A stretch of DNA of 64,000 bases from a virus, in the IMG/VR virus record IMGVR_UViG_3300025576_000001, positions 1 to 64,000 of that record. One strand, given 5' to 3'. Shown here one piece after another: positions 40,526 through 50,489 of the stretch. The stretch's first letter is position 1. Each line of letters begins with the position of its first letter. The position numbers were made by a program, and so were the translations under genes. The notes beneath the pieces were generated by a model that was not told the DNA's origin, ran no database searches, and saw only the letters and a program-made list of their open reading frames with translations.

Positions 40526-42079
40526 ATGGCCGGCTCCAAGACCCACATGATTCAGAACCCCCGCGAGGAAGTGATCTCGCCGGACCTCACGCGCATCGGT
40601 CAGCTCGCAGCGCGTGAGCAGCAGAACGCCGACATGGCGAGAGCCGTGCGGGCGGACTTCTACCAGCCACACCTCACGGCGCCAGTAATCGACGACTTCG
40701 GGTCAAGCGACCGCAGCGCTGCGGCTGGCCCCATCGCTGCCGCGCTTTCGCCGCCTTCGCTCGATGCCATCGCGGGCAGCTTAAACATGCAGCTCGGGGC
40801 GGGAGAAGTCGAAGTGCTCGACCCGACGAACCCAGGCGGGACCGACGTGTCGCCCTGGAGCGTCGCTCGGTGGGTCGCTCAGACGATCACGTGGCCGCTG
40901 CTGGCGAACCCGGACGCGACCAACCCCAAGATCGCGACCATCATCGCGACGCCTGCAGACGTGCAGAACGATCAGCAGAGCCGCAACATCCTCCTGAATC
41001 CGGCGACGCGACAGATGCAGCCGCAGAACGTCTACAAGACCAGCGACCCAGCGGCCACCGTTTCGGTCATCGCCGGTTCCGCCACCAACCCAGTGTTCCC
41101 CGCTACACTACCGGCGGGTGCGGTCGCGCTGTTCGACCTCCTGATGCCTCCCGGCGCCACTCAGTCGTCGCAGTTTCTCATCACACGGCGCTGCTGGCGC
41201 AATATCGAGTTCCCCGGCACCTCCCAGCACGGCATCCTGAAGGGCTGTGTCCCGACGTGGGCCTATGCCAACGAATCGACCGGCGCAACGGCTTCCCTCA
41301 TAACGGGCGCAACGGTTCACCGGCCCATCATCGACGGTGAGTTGCTGACGTTCACGGCGTTCGGCTACCTCACCGCAGTCGCCGACACCGCCAACCCGCC
41401 GGGCACCGCGCCGGCCGGGAACGACCTGCCGACCTACCTGTACCTCTGCGGCGGGCGCAACTGGCCATGTTGCACGTTCGCATTCGGCGGCGCGGCTGCG
41501 TCGCCCGTACTGCTGATTGAGAGTACGACGCCGCCCGACTGCATGGGCTACCCGTCAGCACCGCTCGGTTACGGCGGCCAGACCATCGGCCAGAACGCAG
41601 CGCTGTTCATCGGCAACGGCTTCAGGATTGCGGGCACGACTCTCAGCAAGTCTTTGTTCTACGATGGCGACTTCGTTCGACCGCAGGCCAGCACGGTTAC
41701 GCTGTGCGGTTTCCACGTCGGCGCTGGCGATCACTTCACGACAGGCAGCACGACGCCGGTATCGTTGGCGATGGCCGGGATCCCCGCCAACACGACGGTG
41801 CTCGAACTGCAGGCCATGATCTCGGGGACCGCCACGACCTATCCGCAGATCCTGAGTGTGCTGAACGGCATCGGAGGCGGTCCGGCCATCTACGCGACCA
41901 TACCGGCCGCCAACGGAGCGGCCACCGTTGCGAGCGTGCAGAGCGCAGCGGCGCGGATCGCGCGCCCGGGGTCCGACACCATCCAGTACACGGCATACGA
42001 CAACACGGCGCCGTCGAGTGCGACCATCGACATCAGACCCGCGGCCTACAACATGAACATCCCCCGCATCGCGAGGTAA
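40526..42079 (+). CDS. Putative tail fibre/structural protein
   Basis: 517 residues with AAGGAAAACAAC before the ATG. The N-terminal part is polar; the rest is strand-rich with many Gly/Ala/Thr (FAFGGAAASPVLLIESTTPP, LALAMAGIPANTTVLELQAM-like content). CGGRNWPCC is an unusual Cys cluster. It sits at the start of the fibre region and likely contributes to host contact. Confidence 0.55.
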   Translation: MAGSKTHMIQNPREEVISPDLTRIGQLAAREQQNADMARAVRADFYQPHLTAPVIDDFGSSDRSAAAGPIAAALSPPSLDAIAGSLNMQLGAGEVEVLDPTNPGGTDVSPWSVARWVAQTITWPLLANPDATNPKIATIIATPADVQNDQQSRNILLNPATRQMQPQNVYKTSDPAATVSVIAGSATNPVFPATLPAGAVALFDLLMPPGATQSSQFLITRRCWRNIEFPGTSQHGILKGCVPTWAYANESTGATASLITGATVHRPIIDGELLTFTAFGYLTAVADTANPPGTAPAGNDLPTYLYLCGGRNWPCCTFAFGGAAASPVLLIESTTPPDCMGYPSAPLGYGGQTIGQNAALFIGNGFRIAGTTLSKSLFYDGDFVRPQASTVTLCGFHVGAGDHFTTGSTTPVSLAMAGIPANTTVLELQAMISGTATTYPQILSVLNGIGGGPAIYATIPAANGAATVASVQSAAARIARPGSDTIQYTAYDNTAPSSATIDIRPAAYNMNIPRIAR

Positions 42080-42081
42080 CG

Positions 42082-45045
42082 ATGTCCTTCGACTCGACGA
42101 CAATCGGACTCAGCATCAACGGCAACACGCCGCAGGCGACTTGGCGGCAGGACGCGGCGGCGGGTAACTCGATCGTCGCCAGTCTGTCGAGCGCCATCGG
42201 CGTCAACACCTATTCCTGGCAGCTCGTCGGACGCCCCGAGGGGTCGACGGCGGGCGGCACCGGCCCCGAACCGTGCTCACTCGGCACCGCTACGACGTGT
42301 TCATTCACGGTCGATATTCCCGGCACCTACATCGTTTCGTGTCTGCTGAACGGCGGCGCGACCGACGCCACCATCCTCACGGCCGGGATCGCGATCCTCG
42401 AAACCATCACGACCGCCGACGGGCGCAGCCTGCGGCTCATCGGACCCGGTGAGACCAACCAGGACATCCACGACCCACTGGTGGCGCAGGGCTGGATCAA
42501 GGAGTTGAACCGCTGGCTGCGCTACCTGAGTGCCGTCAGCGGTGGAGGCGGAGGCAGCGACCACTTGGTGCTGGTGAATACTGGCGGCATCTACGGCACG
42601 CTTTCGGCCGTCATCATGTCGGCAGACGGTTCGGTGGTGGCGGCCGTGGACCCATCGAGCGGAAAGCTCAATTTGAGCGCCGTCGGCTCTCTTAGCCCAG
42701 CGACTCTGTACTATCTTGCCGGGACGATGCACGCCTCACCAACGCAGTTGACTCGCGTGGCGACACTGAACGCCAACTACTACGCGGCTTCGCTGACTTC
42801 TTCCTACGCAGCCATCCTCGTGGCGTCCGCTCCCGCCAGCGATCCGGGCCTGATTGCCTTGCCGGCGGGCACCTACAAGCTCAAGCTATGGTGCTTTGCC
42901 GGTCAGGCCAGTACCGTGTACTTCACGGTTTCGATGGGCGGAGGCGTCGGTGTGGTGGCGACTAGCGCACCCGTGAATCTTGCCACGGGGAGCACACTGA
43001 CCGAAATCACACTGATCGCGACTAGCACCATCGATCAGCCAGTGCCCGACACGACTCAGCCGATCGTGCTGACCATCTGGGCGAAGCAGAATACTGGCAG
43101 CGGCGGGACCCTCACGGTGGGCGATGGCGTCTCGACGTTGACCAGCCTTACGGTGCCATTCGCGAGCAATCACGCTTATACACATCTGATAGCTGGTAAC
43201 GATGCTCTGCCGGCCGCAAGCACCAGCGTGGCGGGCCTCATCGCTCTTGACCGAGCGACGCTACCTCAACCAAACGGCATCGCCGCGCCGGGTAGTAGCA
43301 CCAAGACGCTGCCACAGGATCATGTCCACGCCGCCGACGACACGGTCAACGGCGACCTGTGGATCTATCAGGACGAAACGTCGGCTGCACTGTTTCGCTC
43401 GCCATCTCCCGACACGGGCGACAGTCTCAGTGTCGCGATCACCTCCTCAAGCCCAGGATACCTATTCCAGAATGCCATCACGCCACTCGGAGATCCGAAC
43501 CTTGTGACGTGGAAGGCCGGCGTCGCGCGATTCCGCCTGTCGGTAGGCGTGACTGCTATTTCGGGCACGCCGTCGGCTGAATTGCTCGCGACGCTTAGCC
43601 GCATCCCTGCGGGCGGTGGCGCCGGCACGGCGCTCATCTCGGGCGTGTCGCTCGGTACGATCACCAACACCAGCCTCGCGCTGCTATCCTGCGATCTCGC
43701 ACTTCCGGCCAGCACCGGAGCGAGCACTGATGTCATCGCGCTGACGATTCAGGCGACGACCACCAACCCAGCGTCCACGACGGTGACGATCGGTTGCTCG
43801 GCGCCGAACCCCAGCAGCATCAATCTGCCGATCGCGATCCCGGCAGGCGCCGGAACCTTCAGCGGGACCGCGACGGGGCTGCAGACCGCAACGACCGTCG
43901 TGGCGATCTCGGCCTCGGCGGCACCGACCAACGGCGATGTCTTGGTGGCGAGCGGTAGCAGCACAGCCGCCTGGGTGGCCATGCCGGATACTACGGCGAC
44001 GGGACTGCGGGCCGAAGATGGAAGCATCGTCCATACGGAACCGGCCTCTCCTCCGTCTGCTGGTCAAGTTTTGACCGCCGTGTCTCCCACAGCGGCGACC
44101 TGGCAGACGCCAACAGCCGCCGCGCTCGCAAGCGCCAGCACGACAGTGAACGTCAGTGCCGCCACTGCTCCCACCGAGGGTCAGGTCTTGACCGCCACGT
44201 CCGGGACGACGGCAGACTGGCAGACGCCCGACACGGGCGCCACGACCGCGCAGGCACTCGCGACCACAGGATCGCACGTCGTCGTCAACACCGCCGCGCC
44301 CCCCATCGCCGGGCAGGCCCTCATCGCGACCAGTCCCACCGCCGCCGCCTGGGCGATGCCATTCCCGCCGGATCTACAGTCCTACGCCATCAGCGAGGAC
44401 TTCATGGGCGGCGCCCTACTGCTCGCACAGACAGCCAATGGCGCGGCCGTCGGAGCGGCCACATGCGTCGATCTCTCGGGCACCTATAGCGCCACCAGTC
44501 GCATCGTCGACACGACCACCGGACGCGCCGGAGTGATCGAGGCCAACGCCAGTATCACCAACGGATATTGTTGGGTCAACACCACTGAGAACTTCTACAA
44601 ACTGCAAACGGGACAGTTCGTGTTCGAGACCTTCGTTCGGGTGCCTGCTCTCGGAGGATTGAGCGAGTTTCAGGTGTATGCCGGATGGAACGTCGCTAAC
44701 ATCGGAACCGGCAGTCCGCACTTCGCGCTGGTTTACAACGAGTTGGTGAGCACGCACTGGATATTCGAGTGTGACGTGTCGGGCGCAAAGTATTCATTCG
44801 ACACAAGCGTAACCGTCACCGCCGGACAGTGGTACAGACTCACCTTCGTGCTCGACGGATCCAACGTCAATGTTTTGATTGACGAGGTGGCGATCCGCAC
44901 AGAAGCGTGGTCACTGGCGAGCGGGACGGGTGGACAGTTCACGGCCGTTGGAGTGACGAACCTGAACGGTCATGCCGCTGCGGTGGCAGATTGCGACAAG
45001 TATAATCTCTGGAGCACGGCCCTGGGGCCGTCCAATACGCGATAG
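42082..45045 (+). CDS. Large tail fibre protein with lectin-like C-terminal domain
   Basis: 987 residues from ATG 42082. The N-terminal part links to the virion (WIKELNRWLRYLSAVSGGGG). The middle is strand-rich with HVHAADDTVNG and four degenerate copies of P-x-x-GQVLTATS-x-TAAxW near residues 630-760. The last 200 residues (FVFETFVRVPALGGLSEFQV, AGQWYRLTFVLDGSNVNVLI) look like a concanavalin-type jelly roll that binds sugars. It probably recognises the host surface. Confidence 0.7.
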   Translation: MSFDSTTIGLSINGNTPQATWRQDAAAGNSIVASLSSAIGVNTYSWQLVGRPEGSTAGGTGPEPCSLGTATTCSFTVDIPGTYIVSCLLNGGATDATILTAGIAILETITTADGRSLRLIGPGETNQDIHDPLVAQGWIKELNRWLRYLSAVSGGGGGSDHLVLVNTGGIYGTLSAVIMSADGSVVAAVDPSSGKLNLSAVGSLSPATLYYLAGTMHASPTQLTRVATLNANYYAASLTSSYAAILVASAPASDPGLIALPAGTYKLKLWCFAGQASTVYFTVSMGGGVGVVATSAPVNLATGSTLTEITLIATSTIDQPVPDTTQPIVLTIWAKQNTGSGGTLTVGDGVSTLTSLTVPFASNHAYTHLIAGNDALPAASTSVAGLIALDRATLPQPNGIAAPGSSTKTLPQDHVHAADDTVNGDLWIYQDETSAALFRSPSPDTGDSLSVAITSSSPGYLFQNAITPLGDPNLVTWKAGVARFRLSVGVTAISGTPSAELLATLSRIPAGGGAGTALISGVSLGTITNTSLALLSCDLALPASTGASTDVIALTIQATTTNPASTTVTIGCSAPNPSSINLPIAIPAGAGTFSGTATGLQTATTVVAISASAAPTNGDVLVASGSSTAAWVAMPDTTATGLRAEDGSIVHTEPASPPSAGQVLTAVSPTAATWQTPTAAALASASTTVNVSAATAPTEGQVLTATSGTTADWQTPDTGATTAQALATTGSHVVVNTAAPPIAGQALIATSPTAAAWAMPFPPDLQSYAISEDFMGGALLLAQTANGAAVGAATCVDLSGTYSATSRIVDTTTGRAGVIEANASITNGYCWVNTTENFYKLQTGQFVFETFVRVPALGGLSEFQVYAGWNVANIGTGSPHFALVYNELVSTHWIFECDVSGAKYSFDTSVTVTAGQWYRLTFVLDGSNVNVLIDEVAIRTEAWSLASGTGGQFTAVGVTNLNGHAAAVADCDKYNLWSTALGPSNTR

Positions 45046-45060
45046 AGAAAGAAGGGAACC

Positions 45061-45447
45061 ATGAACGTCTTCGATCCGAAACGCAATCCGAACATCAGCA
45101 TCCCGATCCCGGGCGATATGTCGACAAGCTGGCAGTCCGTTCCGATCTGGATTGCCAAGCTCCAGAAGCCGCTTTCGCTTGAGGTGTCGTGGCCCGCGAC
45201 CGGCAGTCCCGTCGGAGTGTTTTCGCTCGTGGCGATGAACAACCCGAACGATGCTAGCGGGGCGCCGCTCCCGGCGTTCGCGCTTTCGGGGTGGACCGCA
45301 GTGCAGCCAAACGGCAGCGCCGGGAACGCATTCGTCGACAACATCCCGACCGCCGCGAGCTACGTGGCGCTCGTCTACACCGCCGGTAGTGGCGGAGTCG
45401 GAGCGGTTCCGACGGCGACCCTCGGGCTGACGGCCATCGGCTTCTAG
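45061..45447 (+). CDS. Small fibre-associated protein, 128 aa
   Basis: 128 residues after AAAGAAGGGAACC. Strand-rich (LSLEVSWPATGSPVGVFSLV; SYVALVYTAGSGGVGAVPTA), ending ATLGLTAIGF. No charged helices. A small virion or fibre accessory protein is likely. Confidence 0.5.
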   Translation: MNVFDPKRNPNISIPIPGDMSTSWQSVPIWIAKLQKPLSLEVSWPATGSPVGVFSLVAMNNPNDASGAPLPAFALSGWTAVQPNGSAGNAFVDNIPTAASYVALVYTAGSGGVGAVPTATLGLTAIGF

Positions 45448-45450
45448 GAG

Positions 45451-46086
45451 ATGACCATGAAACTCCATCTTCTCACACTCTGCGCGCTCCTGGCTCTCGG
45501 CTGCCACTCGGGGAGCCATCGTCTCGGGGCGATGCCATACATCAACGGCGGCGGCAGCACGACCGGCGGCAACGGCTGCACGGCTACGCCTTTCACGGTC
45601 AGTTACAGCGATTCGATGTTTCAGGTAGCGAGCGCGACGGCGACCAAGACGCTAGGCACGCTGACCTCGGTTCGGCAGTTGCTTTGCGACCCGACAACGA
45701 TGGACCCGCAGGTTGCGTTCACGGGCTCGACCATCACGACCGGCACTATGACCGCTACCACGACCACAACCGGGACAGCAACCGCCACCAGCACGGCGAC
45801 CGCCACCGGAACGTCCGCGTTTGGCGCGGGTTATCCGACGTGCTCGCTCGGCAGCGCCAACAATCCAACGCTCTATTTACCTGCTCTCTACGTCGGCCAG
45901 ACGGCGCAGGGGGTGCTGACAGGGGGGATCTTCAATTCGCATTACACGGCGAGCGATAGCAGCCTTGCGGTGGTCCTCTACTGCAATACGGGCGGGGGCA
46001 ATTGGGGCACCGGCGCGGCGACCAATTTGACCGCAGGCAAGCTCTGGATCACGGTCGGGACGATCACTCTCCCGGCGGGGTCGTGA
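45451..46086 (+). CDS. Second putative lipoprotein, Thr-rich
   Basis: 211 residues. The N-terminus MKLHLLTLCALLALGCHSGS gives a lipoprotein signal with lipobox ALGC. A Thr/Ala-rich linker (ITTGTMTATTTTTGTATATS) separates it from a folded end with Cys pairs. A lipoprotein inside a fibre cluster is unusual, since fibre proteins do not need export. It may act in the host envelope, for example in superinfection exclusion. Role is inferred. Confidence 0.6.
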   Translation: MTMKLHLLTLCALLALGCHSGSHRLGAMPYINGGGSTTGGNGCTATPFTVSYSDSMFQVASATATKTLGTLTSVRQLLCDPTTMDPQVAFTGSTITTGTMTATTTTTGTATATSTATATGTSAFGAGYPTCSLGSANNPTLYLPALYVGQTAQGVLTGGIFNSHYTASDSSLAVVLYCNTGGGNWGTGAATNLTAGKLWITVGTITLPAGS

Positions 46087-46087
46087 C

Positions 46088-48451
46088 ATGCGGCGCGCCC
46101 TCCTGGTCCTGGTGCTGTTGGCCGGCCTCGTGGGGACGGCCCGCGCGGGCAATCTGTACGTCGCGACGACTGGCAGCGATTCGGCGGCCTGCTCGCTCGC
46201 AGCTCCCTGTCAGACAATCGCGCATGTGCAGACGGTCGCGCAGGGACTAATCGCCTCGGGCCTGACTCAGCCGCTGTACATCTGGGTCCACGCGGGCACG
46301 TACCAGCAGAGCACGGGCCTGACATTCGGCGCGGCCGACTCGGGCACTAGCAGCTTTCCAGTGTACTGGCTGGGATTCCCCGGTGAGCCTGCACCCGTCA
46401 TCTCGGGCGGCGCACCCGTGACCGGATGGACCCACGACACCGGCTCAATCTACAAGGCCAATGTCGGCACTTCATGGAATTTCCGACAACTCTACGTCAA
46501 CCCAGGCTTGCCACATGGGGTACATGCGCAGCGAGCACGGGGCACTTACCAGCCGGCCGGGTGGGTCCGCACGTCTACCGGGTACACGCCCCCGGACGAT
46601 TCCATGGAGGCATGGGGCAATCCCACGGACGTCGAGATCGTGAGCCTCGGACCGTGGTCCATGGATCGCCTCAAGGCAGCGTCTCTGTCTGGAGGTCTCA
46701 GCGTCACGATCAACATGTTATCAGGTCCCGTCACCACCTGGAATTATCAAGGACCTTATGCCTCCACGGAAGTGGGCATGCCATTTACCTCGGACGTGGC
46801 AGGTCAGGTGACCGGACTGCGTTTCTGGCGTTCACAGCTTAATGGAGCCGACACCGGGACGCATATCGGGCACCTGTGGGACGCCGTAGGGAACCTCCTC
46901 GCCACGGCCACTTTTGCGGCATCCAGCATAACTGGCTGGGATGATGTGCAGTTGATCCCACCCGTCAGCATCTTGGCATCCACGACCTATGTTGTCTCCT
47001 ACGAGACTGGCCCAATCATAACTGCCACTTATGGCATATGGCCGGTCGACAATGCCCCGTTGCACGCGACAGGAGGATCGCTCTCGACCACCCCTGGATT
47101 GTTCCCGAGTACCCCTACCGCTCACACCTATTGGGTAGATCTGGATTTTACTTACACTGGACCTCCGAGCAATGCCATCGTGATGGCAAATCCTGGCTGG
47201 ACGAACCAACAAGGCATCCTGGCATCGTATGATGTAAATCCCACGCCAACGTGGGTGGAAAATGCCTATGAACTGATGTCCTCGGGATACTGGTATCTCG
47301 ACAGGACGTCAGGGTACCTGTACTATTGGCCTCCCTCGGGCTCGATGGCCGGCACCACCGTCGTGGCTCCCGTGGTGGATCCCTTGTTGACCGTCTCGGG
47401 GGGAAGCTATATCCAGTTCGGCTCGCCCACCAATCCCCTCGTCTTCGCGTACTCGAACTGGGTCGGGCCGGACTCCACGACAGGGTATGTAGGAGAGCAG
47501 AATGGCTATACATGGGTGACGGTCTCCACAGCCATACAGACCCTCGATGCAGCCCTGGTGATTAATGGCAGCACGAATATCTCTTTCAATGGGGATCAGC
47601 TCTCCCATCTCGGTTCGCGGGTATTCCTGATCGAGGACGGCAGCTCCAACGTCAGCATCATCAACAACAGGTTCGACGACAATGCGGCCGGGGCCGTCCA
47701 GATTGGCACCATCGGAACCTGTCCCGCCGGCTGTCCTTCTTTCGTGCGAGAGAATGATGTCCTGTTCGCAAACAACATCATAGCGACCGGCAACGATTTT
47801 GATTATCTGGACACTGGCGCCATCTTCGCGCCTGCCATGTCCAATTCCACAATCGCCAATAATGAGATTGACAGCATACCGTGGGGACCCGTCACGCTTG
47901 GCTGGGGATGGGGAGCGACACCCTATTGCTCGAACAACACTGTCAACAACAACAGCATAAACAATCCCTGCATCGGGCCTCCACGGCTTGGCTGGGATTG
48001 TGGAAGCATATATTCAGTGGGAGCCCAGTCCTCAGCGAGTACCTATGCGACAGGCTTGTTCGTCACGGGAAATTATTCACAGGGATCCGTGGGCGCTCTG
48101 CCAGTTTCCGGGGGTTTGTATCTCGACACGGGTACTGCCTGGAGCACCTGGGAAAACAACAACATGCTTGGCTCTTACAATTACTGGGCCGAGATCGGTT
48201 CGCAGGCCAACAACGACAAATTGCTCAACAACTACACGGACAATAATGTCCTCATCAACAATGGGGTGAACATCACCATCGTCGGTCCCATCGTCATCCC
48301 GGGCAGTGCCCAGGCATTCGGCACGGGAGCGCGATCCATAGTCTGCGGTGCCGGCGTGCCTGGCTCGACGGCCTGCACGACGCCAACGCTCTGGCCGACC
48401 TGGCAGAGCGGCGTGGGCGCGACGTGGAGTCACCCGCAGATTGGACCATGA
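46088..48451 (+). CDS. Secreted right-handed beta-helix protein with DUF4082
   Basis: 787 residues. A signal peptide (MRRALLVLVLLAGLVGTARA, cut after ARA) is followed by a pectate-lyase-like start, NLYVATTGSDSAACSLAAPC. Residues about 215-355 match DUF4082: VGMPFTSDVAGQVTGLRFWR, then TGTHIGHLWDAVGNLLATAT and GWDDVQLIPPVSILASTTYV. A beta-helix rich in Asn follows (INNRFDDNAAGAVQIG; NNTVNNNSINNP). It could degrade or bind a polysaccharide. Base and codon use shift toward A/T in the Asn-rich part, consistent with transfer. Confidence 0.7.
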   Translation: MRRALLVLVLLAGLVGTARAGNLYVATTGSDSAACSLAAPCQTIAHVQTVAQGLIASGLTQPLYIWVHAGTYQQSTGLTFGAADSGTSSFPVYWLGFPGEPAPVISGGAPVTGWTHDTGSIYKANVGTSWNFRQLYVNPGLPHGVHAQRARGTYQPAGWVRTSTGYTPPDDSMEAWGNPTDVEIVSLGPWSMDRLKAASLSGGLSVTINMLSGPVTTWNYQGPYASTEVGMPFTSDVAGQVTGLRFWRSQLNGADTGTHIGHLWDAVGNLLATATFAASSITGWDDVQLIPPVSILASTTYVVSYETGPIITATYGIWPVDNAPLHATGGSLSTTPGLFPSTPTAHTYWVDLDFTYTGPPSNAIVMANPGWTNQQGILASYDVNPTPTWVENAYELMSSGYWYLDRTSGYLYYWPPSGSMAGTTVVAPVVDPLLTVSGGSYIQFGSPTNPLVFAYSNWVGPDSTTGYVGEQNGYTWVTVSTAIQTLDAALVINGSTNISFNGDQLSHLGSRVFLIEDGSSNVSIINNRFDDNAAGAVQIGTIGTCPAGCPSFVRENDVLFANNIIATGNDFDYLDTGAIFAPAMSNSTIANNEIDSIPWGPVTLGWGWGATPYCSNNTVNNNSINNPCIGPPRLGWDCGSIYSVGAQSSASTYATGLFVTGNYSQGSVGALPVSGGLYLDTGTAWSTWENNNMLGSYNYWAEIGSQANNDKLLNNYTDNNVLINNGVNITIVGPIVIPGSAQAFGTGARSIVCGAGVPGSTACTTPTLWPTWQSGVGATWSHPQIGP

Positions 48452-48468
48452 CCGAGGAGTAGCACCCC

Positions 48469-48996
48469 ATGACCCCGCCCCTCGTACAACTCGCATCCTA
48501 CGGCCCCGGTTGGGCTATGCTGGCAGTGTTTGCGGGCGTGTTGCTGGCGCTTGGCCTGGGCATCTGTGGCTTGCTCAAGTGGATCCTTGAGAAGCAGTAC
48601 GCGACGTTTCGCGAAGACCATCGGGACACGCGCACGTTCACCGCAACGGCCATCGAAGCATTACGGGACATTCGCAATGCCTGCGACCACTGTCACGCCG
48701 ATGTGGTGGCGACGGTCAAACAGGAGTTGGGGCAGGCGGCGGACAAAATCATTGACTCCGTGTGGGCATCGAACGAGCGCATGGTGGCGCTGTCCAGAGA
48801 GAGCAGCAAGGACATCGTCTCGGCAATTGGGCGCGAAGAAGACAGGACCATCGAGACGATACGGAACGGGCTAGCGGCCATCCAGCGCGACAACGACCTG
48901 AGCCAACGAATTCAGACCCCGCCGCCCGTGCTCGGCGTGGGCAGCCAGGTCAGAGACAGCGCGGCCCCGTCGCCATCTCGGAGGTCTGCGCGGTGA
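48469..48996 (+). CDS. Single-membrane-span protein, possible lysis factor
   Basis: 175 residues. A membrane segment at about 12-38 (WAMLAVFAGVLLALGLGICG) is followed by a long charged helix (EKQYATFREDHRDTRTFTAT...) and a Pro/Ser/Arg-rich tail. The layout fits an inner-membrane spanin or a holin-associated protein at the start of the lysis region. Assignment is tentative. Confidence 0.5.
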   Translation: MTPPLVQLASYGPGWAMLAVFAGVLLALGLGICGLLKWILEKQYATFREDHRDTRTFTATAIEALRDIRNACDHCHADVVATVKQELGQAADKIIDSVWASNERMVALSRESSKDIVSAIGREEDRTIETIRNGLAAIQRDNDLSQRIQTPPPVLGVGSQVRDSAAPSPSRRSAR

Positions 48997-49322
48997 TCCA
49001 CCCATGGTTCTGGCTCGACATGGGCGTGCTGATGGTGGGCTCGTTCGTGCTCGGCTGGAATGCACACCTGTGGCTCTGCATGCGCCGCAAGGGCTGTCCT
49101 GTGTGGTTAGAGGAAGACGCGCGGGTCTGGAATCCCAAGGCTGAATTGAACGGCTGGCACCGACGGAGGAAGCGGCCTGCGCTGGTGCCAGACGAAGCGT
49201 GGCAGGGCTGGCGGCCAGCACCGCCAGTTGACAGCGAGAACGAAACGGGCATACCATCCCAACGCAGAGACACGCCCACGGCAGAAACGGACGTGGCGAA
49301 CAAAGATAGGAGAACTCCATGA
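48993..49322 (+). CDS. Membrane protein with cytoplasmic tail, 109 aa
   Basis: GTG at 48993 overlaps the previous stop and follows GGAGG by eight bases. A membrane segment (FWLDMGVLMVGSFVLGWNAH) is followed by a basic, Trp-rich tail. It lies within the lysis region; role unknown. Confidence 0.5.
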   Translation: MIHPWFWLDMGVLMVGSFVLGWNAHLWLCMRRKGCPVWLEEDARVWNPKAELNGWHRRRKRPALVPDEAWQGWRPAPPVDSENETGIPSQRRDTPTAETDVANKDRRTP

Positions 49323-50245
49323 CGAAAGCGATTTCCCTCATCCTCTCGATTTTCGGCGTCCTGGTGACGGCCGGGCTGGCATTCGCCGGGACGGTGCCCC
49401 CGAAGTGGGGCCTGGTCATCGGCGCGGCTGTCACCGTCGCGTATGGCGTCGAGCGCACCTTGCAGAAGATTCTGGCGGGCGCCACCCTCAAGAGTCTGCT
49501 GTCCACCACGGAAGCATGGGGCGCGGCGCTCACCATTTTAGCCGCTCTCGCGACCGCAATCACTGGCGTTGTGCCTGTCCACTACGCGACCGCCATCGCG
49601 GCCATCGCTGTGATCATGCTGCGATTCGGGCGAGCCCTCCAGGGAGGAGCGGCCGTCGTGGCGCCACCCACTGCTGGGCAGCTATCCGACAAGCCCGGCC
49701 CGCGTCTTTCCAGCGCTGGCCCGATGGGTCGCTCTGGTAGCGGCTACGACAAGGGCAGCAGCCTCGTCAGCGTCATGATCGTGCTGGTCGGCGCGGCCCT
49801 GGCAATTCTGGCGACCACGCGCATCTGCAAGGCGCAGACCCCGAGCCCGCAGGCCATCGGCTGCTTTGACTTGGCGAACAAGTGGTGTGTGGTCCCCGCA
49901 GGCGCGGCTGGGTGGCAGGTCAATCTGAAGACCGGCTCCGTTGCGAACGGCGTCGCTCTCGCTGGTCTCGTCCTGCAACACGAACTCGGCTCCATCCCCG
50001 TGGGCGTGGGGCTCTATGGCGGTCTCGGCGCCAGTACCAACAACCAGAGCAGCTATCAGGGCTGTGCGGGAATCTCCGTGACGAACTTCGGCCTGCTGTG
50101 CATCGGTGCCCAGCACGCGACGTTCAGCGACGGTTCGACCGCGTGGCAGGGCATGCTGACGTTCGCGGGGCAGTTGACCTTCGGCGGCACGCCCGCGTAC
50201 ATGCGCGAGGCGGCGGCCAAGGCGGAACGGGGAGCGTCCAAGTGA
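49319..50245 (+). CDS. Multi-span membrane protein, possible holin
   Basis: 308 residues. An N-terminal hydrophobic segment (ISLILSIFGVLVTAGLAFAG) is followed by two or more membrane spans (TILAALATAITGVVPVHYAT, IAAIAVIMLRFGRAL), then a further span near 148-170. The C-terminal third is a Gly/Ser/Thr-rich folded domain. The first part looks like a holin; the length with an added domain is unusual. Confidence 0.45.
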   Translation: MTKAISLILSIFGVLVTAGLAFAGTVPPKWGLVIGAAVTVAYGVERTLQKILAGATLKSLLSTTEAWGAALTILAALATAITGVVPVHYATAIAAIAVIMLRFGRALQGGAAVVAPPTAGQLSDKPGPRLSSAGPMGRSGSGYDKGSSLVSVMIVLVGAALAILATTRICKAQTPSPQAIGCFDLANKWCVVPAGAAGWQVNLKTGSVANGVALAGLVLQHELGSIPVGVGLYGGLGASTNNQSSYQGCAGISVTNFGLLCIGAQHATFSDGSTAWQGMLTFAGQLTFGGTPAYMREAAAKAERGASK

Positions 50246-50331
50246 CCCGCCTTCGTGACTTCTTCGGCTGCCTGGTCTGCATCGCGCTCGTGACGGCGGC
50301 GTTCTTCGCGACCGACGGGAGGACAGCATGA
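50242..50331 (+). CDS. Tiny membrane protein, 29 aa
   Basis: GTG at 50242 overlaps the previous stop, TGA at 50329-50331 overlaps the next ATG. The peptide is one membrane span with a basic start (TRLRDFFGCLVCIALVTAAF). Overlaps at both ends support it. Confidence 0.45.
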   Translation: MTRLRDFFGCLVCIALVTAAFFATDGRTA

Positions 50332-50489
50332 TCCTGTTTCTCGTAGGCTTCCTGTTCGGCGCAGTGGTGATGTACGGTGGTCTTGCGTTGTCGGATTTAC
50401 CGTTTTTGCAGGAGTGCAGCCGCCTTATCGCAGACGCAAGGAAGTTGAACGACGATACCGCTTCCTACTTCAAGGGGAGGTCAGCGTGA
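50328..50489 (+). CDS. Small membrane protein, 53 aa
   Basis: ATG at 50328, TGA at 50487-50489. The N-terminal 20 residues (MILFLVGFLFGAVVMYGGLA) form a membrane span; a polar tail follows. Possibly part of the lysis cassette. Confidence 0.5.
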   Translation: MILFLVGFLFGAVVMYGGLALSDLPFLQECSRLIADARKLNDDTASYFKGRSA

